A DNA stretch of 42,257 bases from JAHEJA01 sp965657215 (lineage in GTDB: Bacteria; Pseudomonadota; Alphaproteobacteria; Rhodobacterales; Rhodobacteraceae): contig CBFHNR010000022.1 in the NCBI GenBank assembly GCA_965657215.1, forward strand, positions 1 to 42,257. Direction: 5' to 3'. Below, piece by piece: positions 34,266 through 42,257 of the stretch (the first letter of the stretch is position 1; the number at the start of each line of letters is the position of its first letter). The notes beneath the pieces are model-generated. The model was not told the DNA's origin and searched no databases. It saw only the letters and a list, made by a program, of their open reading frames with translations. Made by a program: the position numbers and the translations under genes.

Positions 34266-35344
34266 CAGCCTTCCCTACTCTCAAAATCAATGCGGGGATC
34301 CACGAAGACATACATAAGATCCGACAAAATACCGACAACTAACCCCATCAAACCAAAGATAAACAGCGTGCCAAAGATCACAGGATAATCCCGTGCAACG
34401 GCAGCTTCGAACCCGAGACGACCAAGCCCATCAAGTGAAAATATCGTCTCAATGATGAGGGAGCCACCAAAAAAGACCCCGATAAACACCGCTGGAAACC
34501 CTGCAATCACGATCAACATCGCATTACGGAACACATGCCCATATAAAACACGCTTTTCGCTCAACCCTTTTGCACGCGCGGTCATAACGTATTGCTTTTG
34601 AATTTCGTCCAAAAAGCTATTCTTCGTCAGCAGGGTCAATGTCGCAAAAGCCGAAATCGTTGAGGCCGTCACAGGCAAGGCAATATGCCAGAAATAATCC
34701 AATATCTTGCCACCCAATGAGAGCTGATCAAAATTTTCAGATGTTAGACCTCTAAGCGGGAAAATCTGCCAATAAGAGCCGCCCGCAAGAAGAACCAGCA
34801 ACATGATCGCAAACAAAAATCCCGGGATCGCATAGGCCAAAATGATGATCCCTGAACTCCATGTATCAAAGCGGCTGCCGTCTTTGACAGCTTTGGTAAT
34901 GCCCAGTGGAATAGACACAAGATAGGCAATCAAGGTGGACCAAAGCCCAAGCGAAATAGACACAGGCATTTTTTCCAACACAAGGTCAATCACGCTAATG
35001 GATCGGAAATAGCTTTCACCGAAATCAAGGCGCATATAGTTCCACATCATCGTCAAAAAACGCTCAAGCGGCGGCTTGTCAAAGCCAAACTCACGTTCCA
35101 ATTCTTCGATAAATTCCTGCGGAAGCCCGCGAGAACCGACATAATCGCTCTCGCTTGATGCCTCCATTAGTTCAGAGCCACCGCCATTGATCCCCTCAAA
35201 CACATCTCCATGCCCCTCCATTTGGGCAATGATTTGTTCAACGGGACCGCCAGGGACGAATTGGATCAGGGCAAAATTGATGATCATGATCCCGAGAAGA
35301 GTCGGGATCATCAACAATAATCGCCGCGCGATATATGCGCCCAT
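34265..35344 (-). CDS. yejB: Peptide ABC transporter permease, YejB-type
   Basis: The 359-residue permease begins YIARRLLLMIPTLLGIMIINFALIQFVPGGP in family style. It has a periplasmic insertion between helices 1 and 2 with a Gly/Ser/Glu-rich patch (GINGGGSELMEASSES), as expected for YejB. The EAA motif is present (YVMTARAKGLSEKRVLYGHVFRN), and six membrane segments are seen. It is three bases downstream of yejA. Confidence 0.93.
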   Translation of the reverse strand: MGAYIARRLLLMIPTLLGIMIINFALIQFVPGGPVEQIIAQMEGHGDVFEGINGGGSELMEASSESDYVGSRGLPQEFIEELEREFGFDKPPLERFLTMMWNYMRLDFGESYFRSISVIDLVLEKMPVSISLGLWSTLIAYLVSIPLGITKAVKDGSRFDTWSSGIIILAYAIPGFLFAIMLLVLLAGGSYWQIFPLRGLTSENFDQLSLGGKILDYFWHIALPVTASTISAFATLTLLTKNSFLDEIQKQYVMTARAKGLSEKRVLYGHVFRNAMLIVIAGFPAVFIGVFFGGSLIIETIFSLDGLGRLGFEAAVARDYPVIFGTLFIFGLMGLVVGILSDLMYVFVDPRIDFESREG

Positions 35345-35347
35345 GAT

Positions 35348-37237
35348 TTACCTCAAAGCGCCCGAGGCTTTTAACGCCTCTGCTTTTCCTGCATTATACC
35401 ACCAGAAATCAAGCTGACCCAAGTCATAGGGCGGCAAGGTTTCAGGATGCTCATACATGTCCCAATAGGCAACGCGATGCGTATTATTGAACCATTGCGG
35501 AACCCAGAACTTATAAGCCCGCAAAGCACGATCCAACGCCTTAACTGCGACTTTCATTGTTTCAGGATTTTCTGCCGTAATGACATGTTCAATCAAAGCA
35601 TCAACACCTGTGGATTTAAGCCCCATTGCATTGCGATCCGACACATCCGCCGTTTCAGATCCAAAATATTGCTTGAGTGACGTGCTCGGTTCCAATGACA
35701 TCGGCATGCTATGGACAATCATATCATAATCAAACGCACGACGCCGTTCCGTAAATTGAGCATCATCTATCCGCGTATAAACGGCATCAACGCCCAATTT
35801 TTTCAGGTTGTCGATATAGGGAAGGTGAATGCGGTCAAACGTTGGACTGTCTTCCATGATTTCGACCCGCAAAGTGTCGCCCGATGCATTCCGACGTAAC
35901 CCATCATCCCCAACGGTCCACCCTGACTCATCCAATAGTTTTGACGCAGCGCGCAGGTTCTTGCGATCTGTTGGGCGTGGTCCTGACACTGGCGACATAA
36001 TAGCCTCATTGACCAAAATGCCTTCAGGCAACTGATCCGCAAGAGGTGTCAAAAGAGCCAGCTCTGCGTCCGTCGGAGTGCCTACTGCCGCAAGGTCAGA
36101 ATTTTCCCAGAACGAATTGATCCGCGCATAGGCTCCATAAAACAATGAATCATTGGACCATTCGAAATTAAACATCAAACCAAGCGCTTCTCGAACGCGC
36201 ATATCCTGAAATTTGTCGCGGCGCAGGTTGAAAATATAGCTCTGCCCAGGTGCAAGGTTCCCATCAGGAAGCGTTTTCTTAGTCACAAAACCATCATTGA
36301 TCGCAGGGAAATCATACTGCGTCGCCCAGACTTTGGACGTGTTTTCGGTTCTAAATGTGTATTCGCCCGATTTGAACCCTTCAAAGGCCGCGTTACTGTC
36401 GGCAAAATATTCAACTCGGATACGATCAAAATTTGAGCGACCCTTGTTTAGCCAAAGGTCTTTGCCCCAATAATCATCCCGTCGTTTATAAACCACATTG
36501 CGATTGATATCATAGCTTTCAAGGATATAGGGTGCGGATCCAATTGGCATTTCCAGACGGCTTTCGTCCAAAACATGTCCTGTGTCCTCAAACCATTTCT
36601 TTTGCATGACGGGCAATCCGCCCACGATCGGGATCGTAGAACGTGGCGAGGCGTCAGGAGAAAACGTATATTTGATTTGCTTTAGCCCAAGAACCTCAGC
36701 ACCAGTGACAATTTGCGCGAGATAGGCACGATAGCTGGGCAATCCTTCGGTTAGGAACAAGTTATAAGTATAGAGCGCATCTTCCGCAGTAACCTCGGAC
36801 CCATCAGAAAACCGTGCTTCGGGACGGATGTTGAAAATTACCCATGAATAATCGTCGGGATATTCCAAGCTTTCTGCTAACAGCCCGTAAGATGTACCAA
36901 CCTCATCGCTTGTTGCCTCAAGCAAAGCTTCATATGGAGCGGAAGCCAAAGCCCCTGAATTTCCCTTTCGCGTATACGGGTTCATCGAATCAAATGTACC
37001 CGGGGCCCAAATTGATATTTCACCACCCTTGGGCGCATTGGGATTTACATAATCCAGATGCGGCGCGTCCGGTCCATATTTAGGCGCGCCAAAGAAATTC
37101 AAAGCATGGGTTTTGGTTATATTACCCTGAGCAAAGCCAAGCCCCGCCCAAAGGATCAATATGGAAAATCCCATGATCACTATTGATAAATATCTATTCG
37201 GTAGAACGGTTATCGCGCGTGATTTTGTTTTGTTCAT
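35348..37237 (-). CDS. yejA: Periplasmic peptide-binding protein, YejA-type
   Basis: The 629-residue extracellular solute-binding protein (SBP family 5) begins with a basic leader and hydrophobic segment (YLSIVIMGFSILILWAGLGFA) with cleavage likely after FAQG. There is no lipobox, so it is free in the periplasm. The YejA pattern follows: ALNFFGAPKYGPDAPHLDYVNPNAPKGGEISIWAPGTFDSMNPY, here in pieces. Later come TAEDALYTYNLF and WVPQWFNNTHRVAYWDMY. It captures peptides for YejBEF. It heads the operon; the leader contains two small palindromes (37252-37285). Confidence 0.93.
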   Translation of the reverse strand: MNKTKSRAITVLPNRYLSIVIMGFSILILWAGLGFAQGNITKTHALNFFGAPKYGPDAPHLDYVNPNAPKGGEISIWAPGTFDSMNPYTRKGNSGALASAPYEALLEATSDEVGTSYGLLAESLEYPDDYSWVIFNIRPEARFSDGSEVTAEDALYTYNLFLTEGLPSYRAYLAQIVTGAEVLGLKQIKYTFSPDASPRSTIPIVGGLPVMQKKWFEDTGHVLDESRLEMPIGSAPYILESYDINRNVVYKRRDDYWGKDLWLNKGRSNFDRIRVEYFADSNAAFEGFKSGEYTFRTENTSKVWATQYDFPAINDGFVTKKTLPDGNLAPGQSYIFNLRRDKFQDMRVREALGLMFNFEWSNDSLFYGAYARINSFWENSDLAAVGTPTDAELALLTPLADQLPEGILVNEAIMSPVSGPRPTDRKNLRAASKLLDESGWTVGDDGLRRNASGDTLRVEIMEDSPTFDRIHLPYIDNLKKLGVDAVYTRIDDAQFTERRRAFDYDMIVHSMPMSLEPSTSLKQYFGSETADVSDRNAMGLKSTGVDALIEHVITAENPETMKVAVKALDRALRAYKFWVPQWFNNTHRVAYWDMYEHPETLPPYDLGQLDFWWYNAGKAEALKASGALR

Positions 37238-37251
37238 TTTCCACCCCTGTG

Positions 37252-37285
37252 AAGATGTTCATCTTTTAAAATAGGCTAAAGCCTA
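37252..37285. repeat. Two tandem 6+2+6 palindromes upstream of yejA
   Basis: AAGATG-TT-CATCTT (37252-37265) and TAGGCT-AA-AGCCTA (37272-37285) are perfect inverted repeats with 2-base centres, six bases apart, within 50 bases upstream of the yejA ATG. On the minus strand a TTGAAT (37302-37297) lies 18 bases from TAGCCT, which overlaps the second palindrome. They could be operator sites or small hairpins in the leader. Confidence 0.45.
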
Positions 37286-37330
37286 GAGATGACCACATTC
37301 AAGTAGAAACCTCACAGAAATGTGCAAAAG

Positions 37331-37363
37331 AAAAAGGCCGCAGCGAATGCCACGGCCCTTTTT
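37331..37363. terminator. Bidirectional rho-independent terminator downstream of cycM
   Basis: Arms GGCCGCAGC (37336-37344) and GCCACGGCC (37349-37357) pair over nine positions with two G-U pairs around a 4-base loop. They are flanked by an A-run (37331-37335) and a T-run (37359-37363). It follows the cycM stop by 20 bases on the minus strand and isolates it from yejA. Confidence 0.88.
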
Positions 37364-37381
37364 AATAACATTCAGGTCAGA

Positions 37382-37906
37382 TTAACCGCCGATTGTCGCC
37401 AAATATGCGATGAGGTTAGCGCGATCTGTTTCTTTCTTCAAACCAGAAAAGCCCATTTTTGTACCTGGTGCATATTTCTTGGGGTTTGTCAAAAATCCGT
37501 TCAAGTGATCCGCATCCCAGACATCAGCGACCGCAACCATTGCGCCAGAGTATCCAAATCCATCAACGGCTCCGACAGCGCGATCAACTACACCATATAG
37601 ATGTGGACCAGTGCCGTTCGCGCCATCTTCTAGCTTGTGACAGGCTTTACATTTGCCAAATACCTTTTCACCCTTTGCAACATCGGCGCTTGCCAATAGT
37701 TCCGCAAAGGATGGACCTTCTTCTTCGGCGTCATCAGTTTCAGCTTCTGCCACTTCGATGTAGTAACCCGCTTTGTGTTCCCCATCACCGTGACCATCTG
37801 ATCCTACGTGATAGAAAATTTCTGCAACCCAGTTGCCGAGAAGGAAAATCAACAGCGCGCCGCAAAAGCCGCCCAGAATTTTGGTGAAGGTCATCGTATC
37901 AAGCAT
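37382..37906 (-). CDS. cycM: Membrane-anchored cytochrome c (CycM / cytochrome c552 type)
   Basis: The 174-residue protein has an uncleaved N-terminal membrane anchor (ILGGFCGALLIFLLGNWVAEIFY, about 10-32). An acidic linker follows (ETDDAEEEG), then a class I cytochrome c domain with haem attachment CKACH at 86-90 and Met151 in PGTKMGFSG as the sixth ligand. By family it shuttles electrons from the bc1 complex to cytochrome c oxidase at the periplasmic face of the inner membrane. It diverges from pheA. Confidence 0.93.
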   Translation of the reverse strand: MLDTMTFTKILGGFCGALLIFLLGNWVAEIFYHVGSDGHGDGEHKAGYYIEVAEAETDDAEEEGPSFAELLASADVAKGEKVFGKCKACHKLEDGANGTGPHLYGVVDRAVGAVDGFGYSGAMVAVADVWDADHLNGFLTNPKKYAPGTKMGFSGLKKETDRANLIAYLATIGG

Positions 37907-38015
37907 TGCCCGTGTTCCATTTACTGTGGTTTGGGCGCTTTCTATCCGTTTCCAAACCCATTATGCAAGATATATGAGGCGCGACGAAACGCCCAAAATG
38001 CAAAAAAGGTAAGAA

Positions 38016-38849
38016 ATGTCCAATCGTATCGCTTTTCAAGGAGAACTTGGCGCTTATTCGCACGAAGCCTGCCATGCAACTCATCCAGAAATGGAGCCAC
38101 TCCCCTGCCGCACATTTGAGGACGTTATCAATGCCGTGCGCACCAATTCAGCAGATCTTGCCATGTTGCCCGTTGAAAACTCTACATATGGCCGCGTTGC
38201 TGATAGTCACCGCCTCTTGCCAGAATCAGGTCTCCACATTGTTGGGGAGTGTTTCACACGGGTACGCATCAGTCTTATGGCGCGTCCAGGCGTAGCCTTG
38301 GATCAGGTGCGCAAAGTGCGCGCCCATTTGGTCTTGCTACCCCAAGCGCAGAAATTTTTGAAAAAAAATGGAATCGAAGCAGAATCAGCTGTGGACAGCG
38401 CGGGCGCTGCGAAAGAATTGGCCGCGTCTTCAGGATCATTGGATGGTGTCTTGGCCAGTTCGATCGCGGCCGAAATTCACGGCCTTACTGTTTTGGCGAG
38501 TGATATCGAGGATTTTGGCCATAATACCACACGCTTTTTGATAATGTCGCGTGACCCTGATTACACCCCAAGGGGCCAAGGAAAAATGATGACAAGCTTT
38601 GTTTTTCAGGTCCGCAACATCCCTGCGGCGCTTTACAAAGCGATGGGTGGTTTTGCAACCAATGGCGTCAACATGACGAAGTTAGAAAGCTATATGATCG
38701 GTGGATCCTTCAACGCCTCTCAGTTTTATGCCGACATCGAAGGTCATCCAGAGGATGCCGCCGTTAAACGCGCCATGGACGAATTAGATTATTTCACCGA
38801 TTCGATTAAAATTTTGGGCGTTTACCCAAAAGACCCAAGCCGCAACTAG
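38016..38849 (+). CDS. pheA: Prephenate dehydratase
   Basis: This enzyme converts prephenate to phenylpyruvate in phenylalanine synthesis. The 277-residue monofunctional form has the catalytic domain (IAFQGELGAYSHEA, MLPVENSTYGRV, and the active-site TRF in DFGHNTTRFLIMS). A C-terminal ACT domain for feedback control by phenylalanine follows (SFVFQVRNIPAALYKAM, and LESYMIGGSFNASQFYADIEG, a slightly altered ESRP region). There is no chorismate mutase domain. The stop overlaps that of the convergent gene by four bases. Confidence 0.95.
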   Translation: MSNRIAFQGELGAYSHEACHATHPEMEPLPCRTFEDVINAVRTNSADLAMLPVENSTYGRVADSHRLLPESGLHIVGECFTRVRISLMARPGVALDQVRKVRAHLVLLPQAQKFLKKNGIEAESAVDSAGAAKELAASSGSLDGVLASSIAAEIHGLTVLASDIEDFGHNTTRFLIMSRDPDYTPRGQGKMMTSFVFQVRNIPAALYKAMGGFATNGVNMTKLESYMIGGSFNASQFYADIEGHPEDAAVKRAMDELDYFTDSIKILGVYPKDPSRN

Positions 38850-39305
38850 GCTTGGGCGCTTTCTAATTCGCTGGCGAATTGACGCACACGCTGCGAATAT
38901 CGTTTGTTCAATTTCGACCGTCCGAGCTTCATGGATTGAACAAACAGTCGCGCTGACAAGGATTTTGGATCAAGGACGGATGTGACCGCCATGCGCGTAC
39001 GCTTTGCAGACAACGCTGTCAGATCGATTTCGAAACGAACTTCTATGTTCTGACTCTTCGCATGGAATTTAAGCAGGTTCGGGGCGTCATATTCCGTAAT
39101 TTCGATTCGCGCAGACCGCTTTTTGCCGCGAAATTGAAAGTCACTATCCCATGCCATACCTACAGCATTTTCGGGGGGTGCCTGCGACACGTTCCAAGGA
39201 AACGCCTCGACGAATGATCAGCCGTTCGAACATGCTAAAATTAGAAACCTTTGCAAAAAGCGCGTCTTGATCCATTTCGACGTCTTCACTCTTTGAAAAT
39301 TTCAT
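38846..39305 (-). pseudogene. SRPBCC family gene interrupted by a one-base frameshift in a C6 run
   Basis: The true start is ATG 39305, preceded by AAGGGG. It encodes MKFSKSEDVEMDQDALF and onward, but this frame stops at 39146-39144 after 53 codons. The rest of the protein (GMAWDSDFQFRGKKRSARIEI, shown in part, to SELESAQA) is in the next frame and stops at 38848-38846. The span is 460 bases, one more than a multiple of three. Removing one base from the run of six C's on the minus strand (39178-39173) joins the halves as LERVAGTPENAVGMAW, which looks like an intact 152-residue SRPBCC (START-like lipid or ligand-binding) protein. It may be a pseudogene, a sequencing error or a slippage-switched gene. 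Confidence 0.75.
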
Positions 39306-39338
39306 CTGCCACCCCTTAATTTTTTCTTCTTTAATTCA

Positions 39339-40289
39339 CTATTCTAAGCGATCCGCAAGCCAGTTCTTTACTAAAAAATGGGCTATGGACCCCTTTCGTG
39401 CGGGCATTATCCTGTCACTGTTGCCAGAAAACACCTCATGCAGCTCTGATTTAGTTATCCAAAATGCATCATCAAGTTCTTCTGGGTCAACATTAATATC
39501 AGTTGTCTCAGCTTCACCATGACACCCAAACATGAGCGAATACGGAAAAGCCCAAGGTTGTGACGCAAGATAGCTAACTTGTCCGACACGAATGCTCGCT
39601 TCTTCATAGACTTCTCGACGCACGGCCGCCTCGATTGTTTCGCCCGGTTCAATAAATCCCGCCAACAGCGAATACATTTTGTCAGGCCACCCATGCGAGC
39701 GCCCCATGAGAACACTGTCTCCATGAGTGATTAACATAATGACAACGGGATCGGTGCGAGGAAATTGCGGCGCCTGACAGCTTGAGCAACTCAATTGCCA
39801 GCCCGATTGTCTTATCTCAGTACGCCCCCCACATTTTGGACAAAACTTATGTGATCTGTGCCAATGAAACAACGCCTTAGCCGTCGCTGCCAATTCCGCC
39901 TCTCTTGGGGTGAGCTCATTCATACGCGAGCGCAATTCACAAAACGCCTGTGTCTGCGGTAGCTTAGGATGAACTTGCAAACTGGGATCAAAAAAGCTTG
40001 TCCCATCGGGCAAATCTTGATCCTCTGGCTCCCACGACGAAATATCAAAGGCGTGCAAGCCTATGCCGTTGTCGCGACCCAAAAATAAATGCGAGGCCGT
40101 CGAGCAAATCGAATGACATGCATCAATCAACGCCAGCCCTTTCGTTGGATCAATGTCCATGAAAATTTTGCCACGCCACACAAGAACCGCCAGATCACCC
40201 TGCGCGGGTGAGGCATCTTGCGTGCCGCGCAATTCTGCATGACGTTCTAGCCCTGACCCACCAAAGGTAACTGTTTCCGCTATTTTCAT
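39339..40289 (-). CDS. nudC: NAD(+)/NADH diphosphatase, Nudix family
   Basis: NudC hydrolyses NADH to NMNH and AMP and removes NAD caps from RNA. The 316-residue product has a zinc ribbon (CPKCGG then CSSCQ), PRTDPVVIMLIT, and the Nudix box GFIEPGETIEAAVRREVYEEASI, shown here in its parts G-x5-E-x7-REVYEE. It also has the NudC-specific SQPWAFPYSLMFG that follows the box. ATG 40289 is preceded by GGAGG; the frame could open as far up as 40343. The frameshifted SRPBCC gene follows 33 bases later on the same strand. Confidence 0.93.
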   Translation of the reverse strand: MKIAETVTFGGSGLERHAELRGTQDASPAQGDLAVLVWRGKIFMDIDPTKGLALIDACHSICSTASHLFLGRDNGIGLHAFDISSWEPEDQDLPDGTSFFDPSLQVHPKLPQTQAFCELRSRMNELTPREAELAATAKALFHWHRSHKFCPKCGGRTEIRQSGWQLSCSSCQAPQFPRTDPVVIMLITHGDSVLMGRSHGWPDKMYSLLAGFIEPGETIEAAVRREVYEEASIRVGQVSYLASQPWAFPYSLMFGCHGEAETTDINVDPEELDDAFWITKSELHEVFSGNSDRIMPARKGSIAHFLVKNWLADRLE

Positions 40290-40362
40290 CGGCTCAACGC
40301 CTCCGTTTGAATTTTTTGCAGATATGATCCGATAAGAAGACAAATCATTCTACCCCAGTCGC

Positions 40363-40391
40363 TTGCAATCTTGGGCAAAGCGCAATATCTA
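40363..40391 (+). promoter_or_regulatory. Sigma-70-like promoter of the SRP RNA gene
   Basis: TTGCAA (40363-40368) and TATCTA (40386-40391) are 17 bases apart, and the SRP RNA stem begins seven bases after the -10. The geometry is what a stable-RNA promoter should have. Confidence 0.7.
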
Positions 40392-40398
40392 ACGCCTC

Positions 40399-40492
40399 GA
40401 GAGGTTGGCGCGGGCGAGCGCCTCGCCAACTCGGTCAGGTCCGGAAGGAAGCAGCCGTAACGAGACCCGCTTGGGTCGCTGTCCAGCCTCTC
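40399..40492 (+). ncRNA. ffs: Signal recognition particle RNA (small, 4.5S-type)
   Basis: The hallmark Ffh-binding core is present: GGTCAGGTCCGGAAGGAAGC followed by AGCCGTAACGAG. The ends GAGAGG (40399-40404) and CCTCTC (40487-40492) pair to close the long hairpin, and GTTGGCG/CGCCAAC pairing forms an adjacent helix. About 94 nt is the normal size in alphaproteobacteria. It works with Ffh and FtsY in co-translational membrane targeting. It lies between nudC and the phosphatase gene, near dnaX, a neighbourhood seen in many bacteria. Confidence 0.93.
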
Positions 40493-40496
40493 ACCT

Positions 40497-40994
40497 CTAC
40501 CCCTCAACATTTTTAATCAGCCCAGTTGTTGCCCATGCCATTTGTTCGTCTGTTTCAACGGCACATGCCATACAGCTGCGCAAACGTTCCAGCGCCTCTT
40601 CAGCGCGTTCCCCTACCTCAATCATCGCACGCAGAGCAATCATCCCTGAACGCCCACAACCTCCTTTACAGTGAATGCAAACACGTGCGCTTTGCGCCAA
40701 AGCCGTCTGCAAGATCGCGCTGATTGCTGTCCACAATGCATCCTCCTCTGCACCAGGACAGGCATAATCTTTGATAGGAAAGTACAGCCATTTGATATCC
40801 TGTTGCGCCAGATCATCCGGAAAATCCTGAGCACCCACTTCTTTAAATTCATGTAATTCAACGAGGCTCAACACAATATCAGGTTGCCAGTTTATGAGCG
40901 CCCTCAGATCACCCTCATAATCGCCATCCCGACCAACAATAGGCGAAATGCCGATTGCGCCTTGCCCAATTTGGATATCCGAGATTGAAAACAC
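40497..40994 (-). CDS. Protein-tyrosine / dual-specificity phosphatase family protein
   Basis: The 165-residue protein has the phosphatase P-loop HCKGGCGRSG (Cys109 nucleophile, Arg115) and the general-acid loop IKDYACP (Asp76), in the usual order for cysteine-based phosphatases. The N-terminal stretch GAIGISPIVGRDGDYEGDLRAL, here in part, is typical of the small cytoplasmic group found in proteobacteria. I chose the GTG at 40994 because AAAGG lies six bases upstream and it gives a family-like start (MFSISDIQIG). The substrate is unknown. It is convergent with the SRP RNA gene, five bases away, and divergent from dnaX. Confidence 0.88.
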   Translation of the reverse strand: MFSISDIQIGQGAIGISPIVGRDGDYEGDLRALINWQPDIVLSLVELHEFKEVGAQDFPDDLAQQDIKWLYFPIKDYACPGAEEDALWTAISAILQTALAQSARVCIHCKGGCGRSGMIALRAMIEVGERAEEALERLRSCMACAVETDEQMAWATTGLIKNVEG

Positions 40995-41163
40995 GCTGCA
41001 CCTTTCTAAGCTCTTCCACTCGATTTGAAGCAAAGCACATCAAAGCGCAAGTTACCAACCGAGAGTTTTATCTGCTGAAAACGTCGGCCAACCCTTGCTA
41101 TCCCCTAGACGGCGACCAACTAACACCTTAGCTTGGCGTTACATAAAATAGTCCACGGGTCCC

Positions 41164-42257
41164 ATGACACAAACCGATCAAAATACTTATCAGGTTCTGG
41201 CACGCAAATATCGGCCTGAAACATTTGCCGACTTAGTTGGCCAAGATGCCATGGTGCGCACGCTAAAAAACGCGTTTGAAGCGGATCGCATCGCCCAAGC
41301 TTTTGTCATGACTGGTATCCGAGGAACGGGTAAAACGACCACAGCACGTATCATCGCCAAGGGCATGAATTGCATCGGCCCAGATGGCACAGGGCAGCCG
41401 ACAACGGATCCTTGTGGCACCTGTGAACATTGCGTTGCAATCATGCAAGGACGCCACGTTGACGTCATGGAAATGGACGCAGCGAGCCGCACGGGCGTGG
41501 ATGACATTCGCGAAATCATAGAAAGCGTCCATTATCGAACCGCGTCCGCGCGTTATAAAATCTATATCATCGACGAAGTTCACATGCTCTCGAACAATGC
41601 CTTCAACGCATTGCTCAAAACACTAGAAGAGCCACCCGCACATGTAAAATTTATCTTTGCCACAACAGAAATTCGCAAAGTTCCCGTTACGGTTCTATCA
41701 CGGTGCCAACGCTTTGATCTCAGACGCATAGAGCCTGAGGTCATGATCGCATTGCTTCGCAAGATTGCGACCTCTGAGAATGCTGAAATTTCAGATGATG
41801 CCTTGGCCTTGATCACCCGCGCGGCTGAAGGCTCAGCGCGCGATGCAACCTCGCTCTTGGATCAAGCTATTTCACATGGCGCTGGGGAAACCACAGCCGA
41901 TCAAGTGCGGGCAATGTTGGGCCTTGCGGATCGTGGACGGGTCATGGATTTGTTTGACATGATCATGCGCGGCGATGCGGGCGCGGCACTTGATGAGCTT
42001 GGGTCGCAATACGCCGATGGGGCTGATCCAATGGCGGTCCTGCGCGATCTGGCTGAAATCACCCATTGGATTTCAATCGTCAAAATCACGCCCGAGTCAG
42101 CGGATGATCCAACCGTGTCCCCCGATGAACGCGCCCGCGGCCAATCCTTGGCAGAACGGTTGCCAATGCGCGTTCTAACCCGCATGTGGCAAATGTTACT
42201 CAAATCTCTAGACGAAGTTGGCAGTTCGCCCAATTCCATGATGGCGGCTGAAATGGC
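41164..42257 (+). CDS. dnaX: DNA polymerase III subunit gamma/tau, N-terminal part (3' end outside window)
   Basis: The frame starts at ATG 41164 and runs open to the end of the window (364 codons). It encodes the clamp-loader ATPase core: YQVLARKYRPETFADLVGQ, Walker A GIRGTGKT (51-58), a zinc module with MNC and CGTCEHC, Walker B IYIIDEVHMLS and the SRC arginine-finger motif in LSRCQRFDLRR. The domain III collar follows. Whether a gamma-producing frameshift or the tau C-terminus exists cannot be judged as that part is missing. No strong Shine-Dalgarno sequence precedes the ATG. The 169 bases before it are shared with the divergent phosphatase gene. Confidence 0.96.
   Translation, partial: MTQTDQNTYQVLARKYRPETFADLVGQDAMVRTLKNAFEADRIAQAFVMTGIRGTGKTTTARIIAKGMNCIGPDGTGQPTTDPCGTCEHCVAIMQGRHVDVMEMDAASRTGVDDIREIIESVHYRTASARYKIYIIDEVHMLSNNAFNALLKTLEEPPAHVKFIFATTEIRKVPVTVLSRCQRFDLRRIEPEVMIALLRKIATSENAEISDDALALITRAAEGSARDATSLLDQAISHGAGETTADQVRAMLGLADRGRVMDLFDMIMRGDAGAALDELGSQYADGADPMAVLRDLAEITHWISIVKITPESADDPTVSPDERARGQSLAERLPMRVLTRMWQMLLKSLDEVGSSPNSMMAAEM

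Overview
The window looks like a chromosomal core segment from a marine, moderate-GC member of the Roseobacter group (Rhodobacteraceae, Alphaproteobacteria). The grounds are family content and gene order. The F1 ATP synthase genes (atpHAGDC) stand alone without the F0 genes. There is a membrane-anchored CycM-type cytochrome c, a DUF2125 protein, a yejABEF importer, a short alphaproteobacterial SRP RNA, and unlinked clpA and clpS. No phage, transposon, CRISPR array, tRNA or rRNA is visible. The species is not determined.

Layout. Bases 1-1235 (+) hold the 3' end of lptE and holA. A bidirectional terminator separates them from the atpCDGAH block (1299-6161, read on the minus strand). A small methyltransferase gene (-) and gloB (+) then diverge. 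clpA (+) follows, with a heat-shock-like promoter, and is translationally coupled to an M23 peptidase gene. Next comes a minus-strand unit: a ChaC-type gamma-glutamylcyclotransferase, a MotA/ExbB-like channel and a long coiled-coil OmpA-domain partner. A DUF2125 gene (+) and a candidate small RNA gene (16203-16326, -) precede uvrC (-).

From 18652 to 24180 the minus strand carries a pteridine-reductase-like SDR, a Ca/Na antiporter, an unannotated 54-residue Cys-rich membrane protein, an S49 peptidase, an ABC-2 exporter (permease and ATPase) and hemE. hemC diverges from hemE. It converges on a GlcD-type flavoprotein, followed by hemF, a degenerate SDR, an RsmC-like methyltransferase and clpS (all -). 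A SPOR-domain D,D-carboxypeptidase (+) converges on yejFEBA (-). The right end holds cycM (-), pheA (+), a frameshifted SRPBCC gene (-), nudC (-), the SRP RNA with its own promoter (+), a tyrosine/dual-specificity phosphatase (-) and the 5' part of dnaX (+).

How the genes work together. Most are housekeeping: energy (atp, cycM), haem synthesis (hemC, hemE, hemF), DNA replication and repair (holA, dnaX, uvrC), proteolysis (clpA, clpS, S49), envelope upkeep (lptE, M23, carboxypeptidase, the OmpA/ExbB pair), peptide uptake (yej) and detoxification (gloB, chaC). The items most worth attention are the ion-driven motor-like pair at 11486-14829, the candidate sRNA, the 54-aa gene, the homopolymer frameshift at 39173-39178 and the SDR that has lost its catalytic lysine.
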